Counted from the first letter of the stretch, positions 45,237-54,515 are shown. The stretch is 64,000 nucleotides of DNA from Vicinamibacterales bacterium (GCA_036496585.1 DASXLB010000065.1:23282-87281), one strand, 5' to 3'. The notes: a model not told the origin generated them from the sequence alone. Program-made: numbers and translations.

Positions 45237-46043
45237 GTGCTCACGCGTTTCGCGCCAGCCCCAACCGGGTGGCTTCACCTCGGGCACGTGTTGAATGCCG
45301 AGTACGTCTGGGGCGCAGGCGTGGGCGTCCTGCTCCGGATCGAGGACCACGATCGCGAGCGCTGCCGTCCCGAGTACGACGCCGGCATCCTGGCGGATCT
45401 CGACTGGCTTGGCTACCGCTATCAGCTTCCAGTCGTCCGCCAGAGCGAACGTGACGCCGTCTATCTCGATGCAGCCGCCACGCTTCGGGCGCAAGGCCTG
45501 GTCTACGCCTGCGACTGCACGCGCGCGCGGCTCGCAGAGGCTCGACAGACGTCGGAGGCGATCGAACTGCGCTACGACGGACACTGTCGTGACCGCGGAC
45601 TGCCGCTGACCGGCGCCGCTGTGGGCTGGCGCGTGCGGATGGACGCGGGCGTCGAGCACTTCGTCGACGGCCTGCTGGGCCCACAGACGCAGGATCCGTC
45701 CGCACAGTGCGGCGATCTGCTGATCCGCGATCGACTCGGCAACTGGACCTACCAGTTCGTCGCGGCGGTTGACGACTTCCGTCAGGGAATCGATCTCGTG
45801 ATCCGCGGCGTCGATCTCCTCGCCTCCACGGGCCGCCAGATCCGGCTCGCCCGTCTGCTCGGCCGCGCCGTGGCCCCCGAGTTCCGCCATCATCCGCTGG
45901 TCATGAAATCGGCAGGCCAGAAGCTGAGCAAGTCCGACCGTGACACCGGCATCCGCGACCTCCGGGCGCGAGGGTGGACGCCCGAGCAGGTTCGAACGGC
46001 GGTTCGCAGCGCGGAATCGACGGGAGATCGGGAAAATCGCTAG
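45237..46043 (+). CDS. gluQ: glutamyl-Q tRNA(Asp) synthetase
   Basis: This 268-residue paralogue of the GluRS catalytic domain lacks the anticodon-binding half. It has FAPAPTGWLHLGH (HIGH-type motif at 14-17), KLSKS (229-233) and the GluQ-RS-type zinc ligands Cys92, Cys94, Tyr113 and Cys117. The enzyme attaches glutamate to queuosine at position 34 of tRNA(Asp). It starts with GTG 5 nt after the -10-like TACACT. The next gene lies 91 bp downstream. Confidence 0.9.
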   Translation: MLTRFAPAPTGWLHLGHVLNAEYVWGAGVGVLLRIEDHDRERCRPEYDAGILADLDWLGYRYQLPVVRQSERDAVYLDAAATLRAQGLVYACDCTRARLAEARQTSEAIELRYDGHCRDRGLPLTGAAVGWRVRMDAGVEHFVDGLLGPQTQDPSAQCGDLLIRDRLGNWTYQFVAAVDDFRQGIDLVIRGVDLLASTGRQIRLARLLGRAVAPEFRHHPLVMKSAGQKLSKSDRDTGIRDLRARGWTPEQVRTAVRSAESTGDRENR

Positions 46044-46123
46044 AGATTGTCTGAAAAATGGGCGCGACTGAGCAGAAGCGTCGGATGAAATCAGATTCTG
46101 CCGCCCGCCTGTTCCTCCTGCGG

Positions 46124-46129
46124 TATTCT
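46124..46129 (+). promoter_or_regulatory. -10-like hexamer before the mmsA-like gene
   Basis: TATTCT ends 5 nt before the GTG at 46135. No Shine-Dalgarno sequence is present. Confidence 0.4.
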
Positions 46130-46134
46130 CCGAC

Positions 46135-47598
46135 GTGACTATGAGCACTCCGGAGATCGTCCAGAACTTCATCGGCGGCACGTGGGTCACGTCGCGGGCG
46201 GCCGAGTCGGTCAACGTCTACAACCCCGCCACCGGCGAGATCATCGCAACGGCCCCGCTGTCGAGCGCCACTGAGGTGGACGCCGCGGTGAGGGCGGCCG
46301 CCGCCGCGTTCCCCGCCTGGCGCGACACGCCCGTCGTTCAACGGGCGCGCGCGATGCTGCGCTTCGTGCAGCGGCTCGAAGAGCACTTCGAAGAACTGGC
46401 GCGCCAGGTGACCACCGAGCATGGCAAGACGCTCGGCGAGGCGCGCGGCAGCGTGCGCCGCGGCATCGAATGCGTCGAGGTCGCGTGCGGCGCGCCGTCG
46501 CTGATGATGGGCTACGGGATGGAGCAGATCGCCGGCGGCGTCGACTGCACGGTGTTCCGACAGCCGCTGGGAGTCGTGGCGGCGATCACGCCTTTCAATT
46601 TTCCAACCATGGTGCCGCTCTGGTTCCTGCCGTTCGCGGCAGTCACCGGCAACTGCGTGATCATCAAACCGTCGGAGCAGGTGCCGCTGTCGGCGCGGTT
46701 GCTCTTCCGGCTTCTCGAGCAATGCGACATTCCGCCCGGGGTCGTCAATCTGGTGAACGGCGGACGGGAGGCGGTCGAGGCGATCTGCGATCACCCGGGC
46801 ATTCGCGCGGTGTCGTTCGTCGGTTCGACGCCGGTCGCGCGCGCCGTCTACCAGCGCGCCTCGCACGCCGGCAAGCGCGTCCAGGCGCTCGGCGGCGCCA
46901 AGAACTTCGTGGTGATCATGCCCGATGCCGACTTCGAGAAGTCGATCGAGGCGATCACCGAGTCCTTCTACGGCTGCGCCGGCGAGCGCTGCCTCGCGGG
47001 CAGCGTGCTGGTGCCGGTCGGCGAGGCACACGCCGAAGCGCGCGACCGGCTCGTCGCCTCGGCGAAGAGCCTCAAGGTCGGCGACGGCATACAGCCGGGC
47101 GTGACGATGGGGCCGGTCATCAGCGGCACGCATCGCGACCGCGTCAGGCGCTACATCGACAAGGGAGTGGCGGAAGGCGCGAAGCTCGTGCTCGACGGCC
47201 GCGGCGTCGCCGTGGCGGACCGCGACGAGGGCTTCTTCGTCGGCCCGACCGTGTTCGACGACGTCTCGCCGAAGATGGCCATCGGTCACGAGGAGATCTT
47301 CGGTCCGGTCGCGTCGATTCACGCAGTGCGGACGCTCGCCGATGCGGTGGCGCTGCTCGAGGCGCATCCCAACGCCAACGCCGCATCGATCTTCACGTCG
47401 AACGGAGGGCACGCCCGCGAGTTCGCGCGCCGGTCGACGGCCTCGATGGTCGGCGTCAACATCGGCGTGGCCGCGCCGATGGCCTACTTCCCGTTCGGCG
47501 GCGCCCGCGACAGTTTCTTCGGCGATCTCAAGGTCCACGGCCGCGACGGGTTCGAGTTCTACACCGACAAGAAGGTCACGATCGCGCGCTGGTGGTAG
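46135..47598 (+). CDS. mmsA: CoA-acylating (methyl)malonate-semialdehyde dehydrogenase
   Basis: This 487-residue aldehyde dehydrogenase of the MmsA type has catalytic Cys286 (CAGERCLAGS), the cofactor region PFNFPTMVPLWFLP typical of MmsA, and VGSTPVARAVY. It converts methylmalonate or malonate semialdehyde to propionyl- or acetyl-CoA, in valine and pyrimidine/beta-alanine breakdown. It is followed 9 nt later by a PreA-like gene, which favours a role after beta-alanine. Two starts are possible: GTG at 46135 after a -10-like box, or ATG at 46141. Confidence 0.92.
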   Translation: MTMSTPEIVQNFIGGTWVTSRAAESVNVYNPATGEIIATAPLSSATEVDAAVRAAAAAFPAWRDTPVVQRARAMLRFVQRLEEHFEELARQVTTEHGKTLGEARGSVRRGIECVEVACGAPSLMMGYGMEQIAGGVDCTVFRQPLGVVAAITPFNFPTMVPLWFLPFAAVTGNCVIIKPSEQVPLSARLLFRLLEQCDIPPGVVNLVNGGREAVEAICDHPGIRAVSFVGSTPVARAVYQRASHAGKRVQALGGAKNFVVIMPDADFEKSIEAITESFYGCAGERCLAGSVLVPVGEAHAEARDRLVASAKSLKVGDGIQPGVTMGPVISGTHRDRVRRYIDKGVAEGAKLVLDGRGVAVADRDEGFFVGPTVFDDVSPKMAIGHEEIFGPVASIHAVRTLADAVALLEAHPNANAASIFTSNGGHAREFARRSTASMVGVNIGVAAPMAYFPFGGARDSFFGDLKVHGRDGFEFYTDKKVTIARWW

Positions 47599-47607
47599 GG
47601 GGACCCG

Positions 47608-48738
47608 ATGCAGCCGACGCTCTCGACGACGTTCACCGGCATTGAATTCGAGAACCCGTTTCTGCTCGCCTCGGCTCCGCCGACCGAATCGGACTCGAAC
47701 ATTCTCCGTGCCTTCGAGGCGGGCTGGGGCGGCGTGGTCGTCAAGACGATCGGCATGCACCCGGTCGTCAACGTCAAGGGGCCGAAAACGCGATTCCTCC
47801 GCTCGAGCGCCGACAGCGCCCGCATCTCGATGGACAAGCGCCCTGGCGCCGCGCTTCACTCGTCGTGGAACTGGGAGCTGATCTCCGACAAGCCGCTCGA
47901 CTGGTGGCTGCCGCGCCTGCGCCGCATCAAGCAGGCCTTCCCGCACAAGGTGCTGGTCGCGTCGATCATGGCCGGCTCCGAGGACGACCGTGAAATCGAC
48001 CATTGGCGCCAGTTGACCGTCGCCTGCCAGGAGCAGGGGGTCGACGCCTTCGAACTGAACCTGTCGTGCCCGCACATGGATCGGGTCGACATGGGATCGA
48101 ACATCGGGCGAAATTGCGCGCTCATCGACACGGTCGTCCGCGCGGTGAAACAGGTGGCGCGCCGGCCGGTCTGGGTGAAGCTGACCCCGACGACGACCAA
48201 CATCGCCAAGGAGGCGGAAGCGGCGTTCAACGCCGGCGCCGACTCGATCACCTCGTCGAACACCTTCACCTCGCTGCCGCCGATCGATCCCGAGTCGCTC
48301 GACTTCGAAGTGAACGTCGACGGCCTGGTGTCGTACGGCGGCCTCGGCGGCCCGGCGATTCTGCCGTTGTCGCTCGCGAAGATCGCCCAGATGAGCACGG
48401 CGTTTCCGGAGCGCAGCTTCTCGGGGATCGGCGGTATCTCCGAGTTCCCCCAGGCACTGAGCTACTTCCTGCTCGGCTGCGGCACCGCACAGGTGTGTAC
48501 CGCCGCGATGCTGGATCACGCGATCGGGCCCAACGTGATCAAGGGCCTGCTGTCAGGAATGCAGGCGTTCCTCGAGACGCACGCGGCGCGCGGCTGGAGC
48601 CGGCTCGACGACTTCCGCGGCCTCCGCCGCGACCGGATCGTCGCGCATTCGCAAATCCGGCGCCCCGACGCGCGGGAGTACCACGGCGGGCACGAGGCCG
48701 CGGAAGGCTATGCCGCGCCGGTGATCCCGAATCCCTGA
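47608..48738 (+). CDS. preA: PreA-like dihydropyrimidine dehydrogenase catalytic subunit
   Basis: This 376-residue FMN-binding (beta/alpha)8 protein of the dihydroorotate/dihydropyrimidine dehydrogenase family has NPFLLASAPPTES, the barrel segment VDAFELNLSCPH, WVKLTPTTTN, and FSGIGGISEF. In the pathway PreA reduces uracil and thymine with electrons passed from PreT. Unlike the usual PreA of about 410 residues it has no CxxCxxC iron-sulfur cluster tail; the C-terminus is short and polar. No preT gene is nearby. It lies 9 nt after mmsA. Confidence 0.85.
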   Translation: MQPTLSTTFTGIEFENPFLLASAPPTESDSNILRAFEAGWGGVVVKTIGMHPVVNVKGPKTRFLRSSADSARISMDKRPGAALHSSWNWELISDKPLDWWLPRLRRIKQAFPHKVLVASIMAGSEDDREIDHWRQLTVACQEQGVDAFELNLSCPHMDRVDMGSNIGRNCALIDTVVRAVKQVARRPVWVKLTPTTTNIAKEAEAAFNAGADSITSSNTFTSLPPIDPESLDFEVNVDGLVSYGGLGGPAILPLSLAKIAQMSTAFPERSFSGIGGISEFPQALSYFLLGCGTAQVCTAAMLDHAIGPNVIKGLLSGMQAFLETHAARGWSRLDDFRGLRRDRIVAHSQIRRPDAREYHGGHEAAEGYAAPVIPNP

Positions 48739-48742
48739 GTCG

Positions 48743-51016
48743 CTATCGCTGCAGGGCGTAGGACAGTTTCACGAAGAATTGCCGATCGACCGGCTGCAGC
48801 CCGTGAACCGGATCGGGCGGCGACGGCAGGTCGCGATCGTCGCCATAGCCCACGAACATCACCGATTGCCAGTTCAATTTGTAGGCGAACAGCAGCGAGC
48901 CGCTGAAGCTGCCGGACTTGGCGGGGACGTCGAACGTGTAGAGCGATGGATCGCGCGTCGTCTCGACGTACTGGCCGATCGCGCGCACGAACATGCGCGA
49001 CGTGAACGTGTAGGTCGCCTTGACGTGCGACACCTGCTCGGTGAGGAGGTGACCGGTGACGGCGGCGGCGTTCGCGTCGAGCGAGCGCGTGTTCTGGATC
49101 AGATCGAGCGACAGGTGATCGGTCGCCACCACGGTGCCGCGCAGGTTGAGCGTGTAGCCGGTCGCCGGCCGCGCGTTGTCGAAATCGATGTCCTGGCCGA
49201 AGGTCGTGTCGACGAAGAGCAGCGCGAGGCGGCGCGTCGGGCTGAACTGCACGGTGAAGCCACCCTGCTGGCGTCCGATCAATTCGTCGCCGGCGCGGGT
49301 GCGATCGCTCGTATAGCGGACCTGCACGAAGCCGTTCCACTTGGTGTCCATGCCGAATCCTGGCTGCGCGTTTTCGGTGATGATGCGGCCGTCGCGGTCG
49401 GCTTGGTACTGGGCGCTGAAGAACGTGCGCTCGCGGGAAATCGCCCCCTTCGGGTGCACCGTCCAGCCCGTCGACACGTTGCCTTGCCGGTAGCCGACCT
49501 GCGGCACGAACCCGAGATCGGCGCGGAAGCCGTCGGTGATGTCGGAATAGCCGCCGAACATGTCGAAGTGCCGCGTGTTGCGCGTGTAGTAGGTCTGCAG
49601 CGCCGTCCCGCTCTCGCGGCGCCCGTCCCAGCTCTCGTCGAGATCGGGTTGGTTCGGCGTCTGCGTGGTGCTGTACAGCACCTGGCCGGTCACGACGTCG
49701 GCGGCGTTGGGACGCCATTCGAAATCGGGGCCGACGAGGCGGTTGTAGCCGCCGCCGCTGCTGGTGATCTCGCGATCGGTGACGAGCGCCCCGACGAACG
49801 ACCGGCCGATCTGCTCCTTGACGCGACCGATGGCATTCATCGAAGTGAAGTCCTGCGGCGCCGACGACGATCCGTTCGAGCCGGGCAGGATGACGAGCCC
49901 GCCGCCACCGTCACGGGCGACGAGCGCGGTGTAGCGGAGGTTGCCGTCCTTCCCGGTCAGCCGTGTGCCCCAGGTCGGGTCGGTGATCGTGCGCGTGTAG
50001 ACCGCCTGGATCGGCGTCTGAAACAGGTCGACCCCCTCGAGAAAGAACGGGCGCTTCTCCGGATAGAACAGCGCGAACCGCTCGTTGGCCGAGATTTGCG
50101 CCGTGTCGGACTCGATCTGCGAGAAGTCGGGCCTCACCGTGAGATCGAGCGCGTGATTGGCGTCGGGGCTGTACTTGACGTCGACGCCGATACGGCCGTC
50201 AACCGGATCGTTCTTGAGGGGCGCCCCCTCGACGCCGCCTTCGGGATGCGCGGTGTCGCTCGCGCTGGCGTAGGGGGCGGCCACCAGATGGCCGCCCGCC
50301 GGCAGGTGTTCGAGTCCCTCTAGGTCGGTGACGTGGCAGATGAAGCAGTTGCTGCCGCGCGGCATGACCGCCGACGCAAACTGGTAGCGGAAGTTGCGCG
50401 GATAGTTGCGCATCAGGATGATGCCCCACTTCTGCGGATCGACGCGCGGGTAGCGCAGCGTCGAGAACGGGATCCGCATCTCGAGCGTCCAGCCGCGATC
50501 GGTGATCTTCGCCGCCGAGTCCCAGAAGAAATCCGGCGACTGGTTCTCCCCCGTCGCGTCGTCGGTGACGGCGTCGTACTGCACGTTGCGCGGACTCACG
50601 AAGAACTCGATGGCGGTCCGCTTCGTCGACTGCGTGTCGATGATGATCCCGCCGAAGTCGGTGTTGTTGCCCGAAATGCTGTCGTGGTCGCCGTACGGCG
50701 CCCGAATCGCCGCCGGGGCGGGATCGTCGAACTCGAACGCCACGTACAACGCCCGATCGTCGTAGGTCAGATAACCGACGCTCTTGACCGGCGGCTCGTT
50801 GTTGTCACCGGGCTGCACTTCGTACCATCGTTCCACCCTGGCCGCCGTCCGCCAGGCTTCGTCCGAAAGGTCGCCGTCGATCTTGATCGGACTGGCCGCA
50901 CGGGTCAGTCGAAACCCGGCGGCGGCGGGAGGGGCTGGAGCGGGCGTCTGCGCGGACGCGGGGACGGCAGCCGCGAGAACCGCCAGCAGGACGAGACGGA
51001 TCCAGGAGCCGTACAT
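48743..51016 (-). CDS. DUF5916 outer-membrane protein with CBM9-like N-terminus and a CxxCH motif
   Basis: This 757-residue exported protein has a signal peptide (1-23), a carbohydrate-binding family 9-like domain (about 40-235, IKIDGDLSDEAW), then the DUF5916 region (about 245-757) of alternating strands that ends in aromatic-rich barrel-like segments (FFVKLSYALQR). A CFICH sequence at 224-228 could attach a c-type heme. The function of the family is unknown. The ATG at 51016 puts the signal peptide first. It is antisense between preA and the amidohydrolase gene, with only 4 bp to preA. Confidence 0.82.
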   Translation of the reverse strand: MYGSWIRLVLLAVLAAAVPASAQTPAPAPPAAAGFRLTRAASPIKIDGDLSDEAWRTAARVERWYEVQPGDNNEPPVKSVGYLTYDDRALYVAFEFDDPAPAAIRAPYGDHDSISGNNTDFGGIIIDTQSTKRTAIEFFVSPRNVQYDAVTDDATGENQSPDFFWDSAAKITDRGWTLEMRIPFSTLRYPRVDPQKWGIILMRNYPRNFRYQFASAVMPRGSNCFICHVTDLEGLEHLPAGGHLVAAPYASASDTAHPEGGVEGAPLKNDPVDGRIGVDVKYSPDANHALDLTVRPDFSQIESDTAQISANERFALFYPEKRPFFLEGVDLFQTPIQAVYTRTITDPTWGTRLTGKDGNLRYTALVARDGGGGLVILPGSNGSSSAPQDFTSMNAIGRVKEQIGRSFVGALVTDREITSSGGGYNRLVGPDFEWRPNAADVVTGQVLYSTTQTPNQPDLDESWDGRRESGTALQTYYTRNTRHFDMFGGYSDITDGFRADLGFVPQVGYRQGNVSTGWTVHPKGAISRERTFFSAQYQADRDGRIITENAQPGFGMDTKWNGFVQVRYTSDRTRAGDELIGRQQGGFTVQFSPTRRLALLFVDTTFGQDIDFDNARPATGYTLNLRGTVVATDHLSLDLIQNTRSLDANAAAVTGHLLTEQVSHVKATYTFTSRMFVRAIGQYVETTRDPSLYTFDVPAKSGSFSGSLLFAYKLNWQSVMFVGYGDDRDLPSPPDPVHGLQPVDRQFFVKLSYALQR

Positions 51017-51072
51017 GCCGTGATTAGACGCAACTATGCTACGTTTCGGTTCTTTCCCGGGAGGCCGACACA

Positions 51073-51942
51073 ATGCCACGGACGGTTCGAGCCGGCTTGA
51101 TTCAGGTGAAGTGCGACGTGTCCCTCGACGGGGCCACCGCCGACGTCAAGCAGCGGATGATCGACAAGACGCTGCCACTCGTCGAGGATGCTGGCCGTCA
51201 GGGTGTCCAGGTCCTCTGCCTGCAGGAGCTCTTCTACGGGCCATACTTCTGCGCCGAGCAGAAGACGAAGTGGTACGAGCTGACCGAGGAGATCCCGAAC
51301 GGCCCGACCACGAGGCTGTTCCAGGACGTCGCCCAGCGGCTCGGGATGGTCGTCATCGTCCCGATCTACGAGGTGGAGAACACCGGCGTCTACTACAACA
51401 CGGCAGCGGTCATCGACGCCGGCGGCGCCTATCTCGGCAAGTACCGCAAGCATCACATCCCGCAGGTCGCCCCAGGTTTCTGGGAGAAGTATTACTTCCG
51501 TCCGGGCAACACGGGCTATCCCGTGTTTCAGACCGCGGTAGGCAAGGTCGGCGTCTACATCTGCTACGACCGGCACTTTCCCGAAGGGGCGCGCATCCTC
51601 GGCCTCAACGGTGCCGAGATCGTCTTCAATCCGTCCGCGACCGTCGCCGGGCTGTCGGAGTATCTTTGGAAGCTCGAGCAGCCGGCGCACGCGGTCGCCA
51701 ACGGCTACTTCGTCGGCGCGATCAACCGAGTCGGCATTGAAGCGCCGTGGAACATCGGCGAGTTCTACGGCCAGAGCTACTTCTGTGACCCGCGCGGCCG
51801 CATCGTCGCGGAAGCCAGCCGAGATCGGACCGAGCTCGTCGTGGCCGATCTGAATCTGGATCTGATCAAGGAAGTGCGCGACACCTGGCAGTTCTACCGC
51901 GACCGCCGGCCGGAGACGTACGGCGCGATCACCAGCTTGTAG
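51073..51942 (+). CDS. nitrilase-superfamily N-carbamoyl amidohydrolase (beta-ureidopropionase-like)
   Basis: This 289-residue enzyme has the nitrilase triad Glu52 (CLQELFYGPYFC), Lys126 (KYRKHHIP) and Cys164 (YICYDRHFPEGAR). It most resembles beta-ureidopropionase and N-carbamoylputrescine amidase, which release CO2 and ammonia from N-carbamoyl amino compounds. With PreA and MmsA in the same region it would complete pyrimidine breakdown to beta-alanine, but the hydantoinase step is missing in the window. The start is set by GGGAGG 8 nt before the ATG. Confidence 0.88.
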   Translation: MPRTVRAGLIQVKCDVSLDGATADVKQRMIDKTLPLVEDAGRQGVQVLCLQELFYGPYFCAEQKTKWYELTEEIPNGPTTRLFQDVAQRLGMVVIVPIYEVENTGVYYNTAAVIDAGGAYLGKYRKHHIPQVAPGFWEKYYFRPGNTGYPVFQTAVGKVGVYICYDRHFPEGARILGLNGAEIVFNPSATVAGLSEYLWKLEQPAHAVANGYFVGAINRVGIEAPWNIGEFYGQSYFCDPRGRIVAEASRDRTELVVADLNLDLIKEVRDTWQFYRDRRPETYGAITSL

Positions 51943-51962
51943 CGCCGGGGACCGGTTGCTGC

Positions 51963-51983
51963 GGCGGACCTGACAGGTCCGCC
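51963..51983. repeat. REP-like palindrome A
   Basis: GGCGGACCT and AGGTCCGCC form a perfect 9-bp stem with a 3-nt loop, followed by CTACGACCCGTAG. It lies 21 bp after the amidohydrolase stop and may also act in termination. Confidence 0.6.
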
Positions 51984-51998
51984 CTACGACCCGTAGGT

Positions 51999-52014
51999 CG
52001 GGTCTTCAGACCCG
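51999..52014. repeat. REP-like palindrome B
   Basis: CGGGTCT and AGACCCG form a 7-bp stem with a 2-nt spacer, 16 bp after palindrome A. A CCTAC/GTAGG arm pair at 51983-51997 links the two. Confidence 0.55.
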
Positions 52015-52029
52015 GCGATGCGGCGGCGA

Positions 52030-52035
52030 TACAAT
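52030..52035 (+). promoter_or_regulatory. -10-like hexamer that also decides the ADOP 4 start
   Basis: TACAAT lies 7 nt before the ATG at 52043. The alternative ATG at 52034 sits on the last two bases of this hexamer and the base after, so it would be inside the promoter if transcription starts at 52043. Confidence 0.45.
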
Positions 52036-52042
52036 GGCCGCC

Positions 52043-54400
52043 ATGTCCGCGATCGATATTCTGATCCGCGATCTGCGGGACGCGGTGCGCGGCATGCGGC
52101 AGCGGCCCGCTTTCACCGCACTGGCCGTGCTGACGCTGGCGCTCGGCATCGGCGTGAACGTTGCCGCGATGGCGGCGGCGTACGGGATTCTGCTGCGCCC
52201 GCTTCCCTATCCGTCTTCCGAGCGCATCGTCATTCTGACCCTCCTGTTCCCGGACGGCGGCGACCTCGATTTTTCTCCGGACGAAGCCGGGGAGTGGCTT
52301 CGCCGCCTCGATGGCGCGGAAGCGGCCGCCGCCTACTACACGCGTGACGTGACCGTTCGTACCGGGTCACACAGCGCAGTGGTGCGTGCCGCGTTCGCCA
52401 CCGATCGGTTCTTCGACGTGTTCGGCGCGGCAGCGCCGCGCATGACACGCCTCGCCTCCGATGACGACTCGGTGTGGGTCGGGGCCGGCCGGGTCGCCGA
52501 GGTGCTCGGCGGCGAGAAGCCGCGGGCCGTCGGCACGACGGTCACCATCGGTGACGCGCCGCGAACGGTGGCCGCGGTGCTTTCGCCGGAGTTCGGATTT
52601 CCGAACGAGCAGATCGGCATCTGGCTGCCCTGGCGCGTCGCACCGTTCGAACCGGGCTATGCCAAGATCGTCGCGCGGCTGAAGCCAGGCGTCACGCTGG
52701 CGCAGTTTCGCGACACCGCGGCGCGGGTGGCGCGCGACCTCAGAACGGATCCGGGCAATGCCATCTCGATCACGCCGCTCGGTGAGTCCGTCATCGGCGG
52801 TCTGCGGCGTCTGCTCCTGGTCGCGTTCGCCGGATCGCTCCTGGTGCTCGCCGTCGCCTCCGCCAATGTCGCCACGCTCTTCATCGGTCGGGACATCTCC
52901 CGGCGACGCGAGTTCGCGACCCGGCTGGCGCTCGGCGCCGGACGCGCCGATCTCGTCCGCCGCATCTTCGTCGAACTGTCCGTCGTGGCGATCGCCGGCG
53001 CCGCGGCGGGTCTGCTGCTCGGTCAGCTGGCCCTCACCCGGTTCGCCGCGGCCGCCGGGACAACTTTCCCCCGGCTCGGCCAGGTCCGCCTCGACATCGC
53101 GGTCGGAGTGGCGACCGTTGTACTCGTGGCCCTGGCCGTCGTGCTGAGCGGCAGCATTCCCGCCTGGCACGCCGCGCGCGCGGATTTCACGGCATTCCTC
53201 AAGCCATCATCGTCGTCGCGACCAGCGGTGTGGGTCGTGCGGAGGCTGCTGGTGGTCGCCCAGATTGCCTGCTGCTGCATGCTGCTCGTCGGCGCCGGCC
53301 TGCTGATACGGACGGTCACCGCACTCCTTCACGAGGACGCCGGCTTCGACGGGCATCAGGCGCTGTCGGCGAAGGTCGCGTTGTCGGACAAGGTCCTTGC
53401 GGGTTCCGAACGATCCGCGTTCGTTCGGGACCTGCTCGATCGAACGCGTGCGCTACCAGGCGTTCGCGGCGCCGGCCTCGGCAGCTCTCTGCCGCCGCGC
53501 ACGCCGCCAGTCTCGATGTCGATCGCCTTTGAGAATGACGGCAGGAGGCGGAGCCTGATGGTCAACGTCGGCAGCGCGACACCGGGCTTTCTGCCGGCGC
53601 TCGGCGCACGCTTCATCGCCGGCCGCGACTTCCAGGACGCCGACAACCAGTCGCCGGTCGTGGTCCTGAGCGCATCGCTCGCCAGATTCTCTTTCCCCGG
53701 CCTCGATCCGATCGGACAGAAGTTCGTGAAGCTGCCGTCGATGTTCGGCGTCGCCGGCGTGCCGCGAGTCATCGGCGTCGTCGCCGACGTCAAGTACAGC
53801 GGTCTCGACGCTCCCGCTGGCGGCGCGCTCTACCTGCCGTGGAGCAGCCGGCCGTTCGGCACCGGCTACCTGGTCGCTCGCACGGCGTCGGATCCGCGGC
53901 GCTCGCTCGCGGACGTCAGGCAGGTCATCGCCAGCATCGATCCCGCCGTGCCGGTCCCCGAGCTGCTGACGCTCGACGGCATCCAGGCGGAGTCGATCGC
54001 GGCGCGCCGCATGCGCGCCATCCCCGCCGCGGCGTTCGCGCTGCTCGCACTCGCCGTCGCGGCGGTCGGCGTGATGGCCACGCTCTCGACGCTGGTCGCC
54101 GAGCGGCGGCGCGATCTGGCGATCCGCGCGGCGCTCGGCGCCTCACCGGAGCGGCTGATGTGGACGATAGGCAGGCAGGGCCTGACGCTGACGGCGATCG
54201 GTATCATCGCCGGCCTGGGAGCCGGCGCCATCGCCGGACGCGGGTTATCGTCGCTGCTTTACGGCGTACGGCCGTACGACGCGGCGACGTTCGGCGTTAC
54301 GGCGGCCGTCGTGACGCTGGTTTCGGGATTGATGACAGCGGCCTGCTCGTCGCGAGCGCTGCGGATCGATCCGATCGCCGTGCTGCGGCAGGACGCCTGA
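52043..54400 (+). CDS. ADOP-type FtsX/MacB-like permease 4
   Basis: This 785-residue orphan permease has the ADOP plan but a short first periplasmic domain. The central block carries RRREFATRLALGAGRADL and the last block RRDLAIRAALGASPERLM. The ATG at 52043 is chosen over 52034 because the latter overlaps the -10-like TACAAT. It stands alone between REP-like palindromes (51963-52014 before, 54407-54447 after), so it could be transferred or rearranged as a unit. Confidence 0.88.
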   Translation: MSAIDILIRDLRDAVRGMRQRPAFTALAVLTLALGIGVNVAAMAAAYGILLRPLPYPSSERIVILTLLFPDGGDLDFSPDEAGEWLRRLDGAEAAAAYYTRDVTVRTGSHSAVVRAAFATDRFFDVFGAAAPRMTRLASDDDSVWVGAGRVAEVLGGEKPRAVGTTVTIGDAPRTVAAVLSPEFGFPNEQIGIWLPWRVAPFEPGYAKIVARLKPGVTLAQFRDTAARVARDLRTDPGNAISITPLGESVIGGLRRLLLVAFAGSLLVLAVASANVATLFIGRDISRRREFATRLALGAGRADLVRRIFVELSVVAIAGAAAGLLLGQLALTRFAAAAGTTFPRLGQVRLDIAVGVATVVLVALAVVLSGSIPAWHAARADFTAFLKPSSSSRPAVWVVRRLLVVAQIACCCMLLVGAGLLIRTVTALLHEDAGFDGHQALSAKVALSDKVLAGSERSAFVRDLLDRTRALPGVRGAGLGSSLPPRTPPVSMSIAFENDGRRRSLMVNVGSATPGFLPALGARFIAGRDFQDADNQSPVVVLSASLARFSFPGLDPIGQKFVKLPSMFGVAGVPRVIGVVADVKYSGLDAPAGGALYLPWSSRPFGTGYLVARTASDPRRSLADVRQVIASIDPAVPVPELLTLDGIQAESIAARRMRAIPAAAFALLALAVAAVGVMATLSTLVAERRRDLAIRAALGASPERLMWTIGRQGLTLTAIGIIAGLGAGAIAGRGLSSLLYGVRPYDAATFGVTAAVVTLVSGLMTAACSSRALRIDPIAVLRQDA

Positions 54401-54406
54401 CGAAAA

Positions 54407-54447
54407 GCCGGGTCCGAAGACCCGGCCTGCCTCGCTACTCGGCAGGC
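54407..54447. repeat. REP-like palindromes after ADOP 4
   Basis: GCCGGGTC/GACCCGGC form an 8-bp stem (54407-54426, loop CGAA), followed by GCCTGCC (54425-54431) and GGCAGGC (54441-54447) with a CGCTAC-containing loop. It relates to the copy at 51999 and could terminate ADOP 4 transcription. Confidence 0.55.
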
Positions 54448-54449
54448 TC

Positions 54450-54515
54450 GTGCTTTATCTAAATTACAGCTATGTTTATCGGTCTTACATGATATAAGAT
54501 ACGACTCGCGCCCGC
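54450..54515 (+). promoter_or_regulatory. AT-rich likely promoter region of the esterase-like gene
   Basis: In this GC-rich window, these 66 bases are unusually AT-rich (TTTATC, AAATTA, TATGTTTATC, ATGATATAAG). They lie upstream of the gene at 54583 and after the ADOP 4 hairpins. A TATAAG at 54495-54500 could be a -10 element. Confidence 0.5.

Noticed and set aside
45901-48519. 872-codon open frame on the - strand across gluQ, mmsA and preA
   Set aside because: Antisense shadow covering three clear + strand genes.
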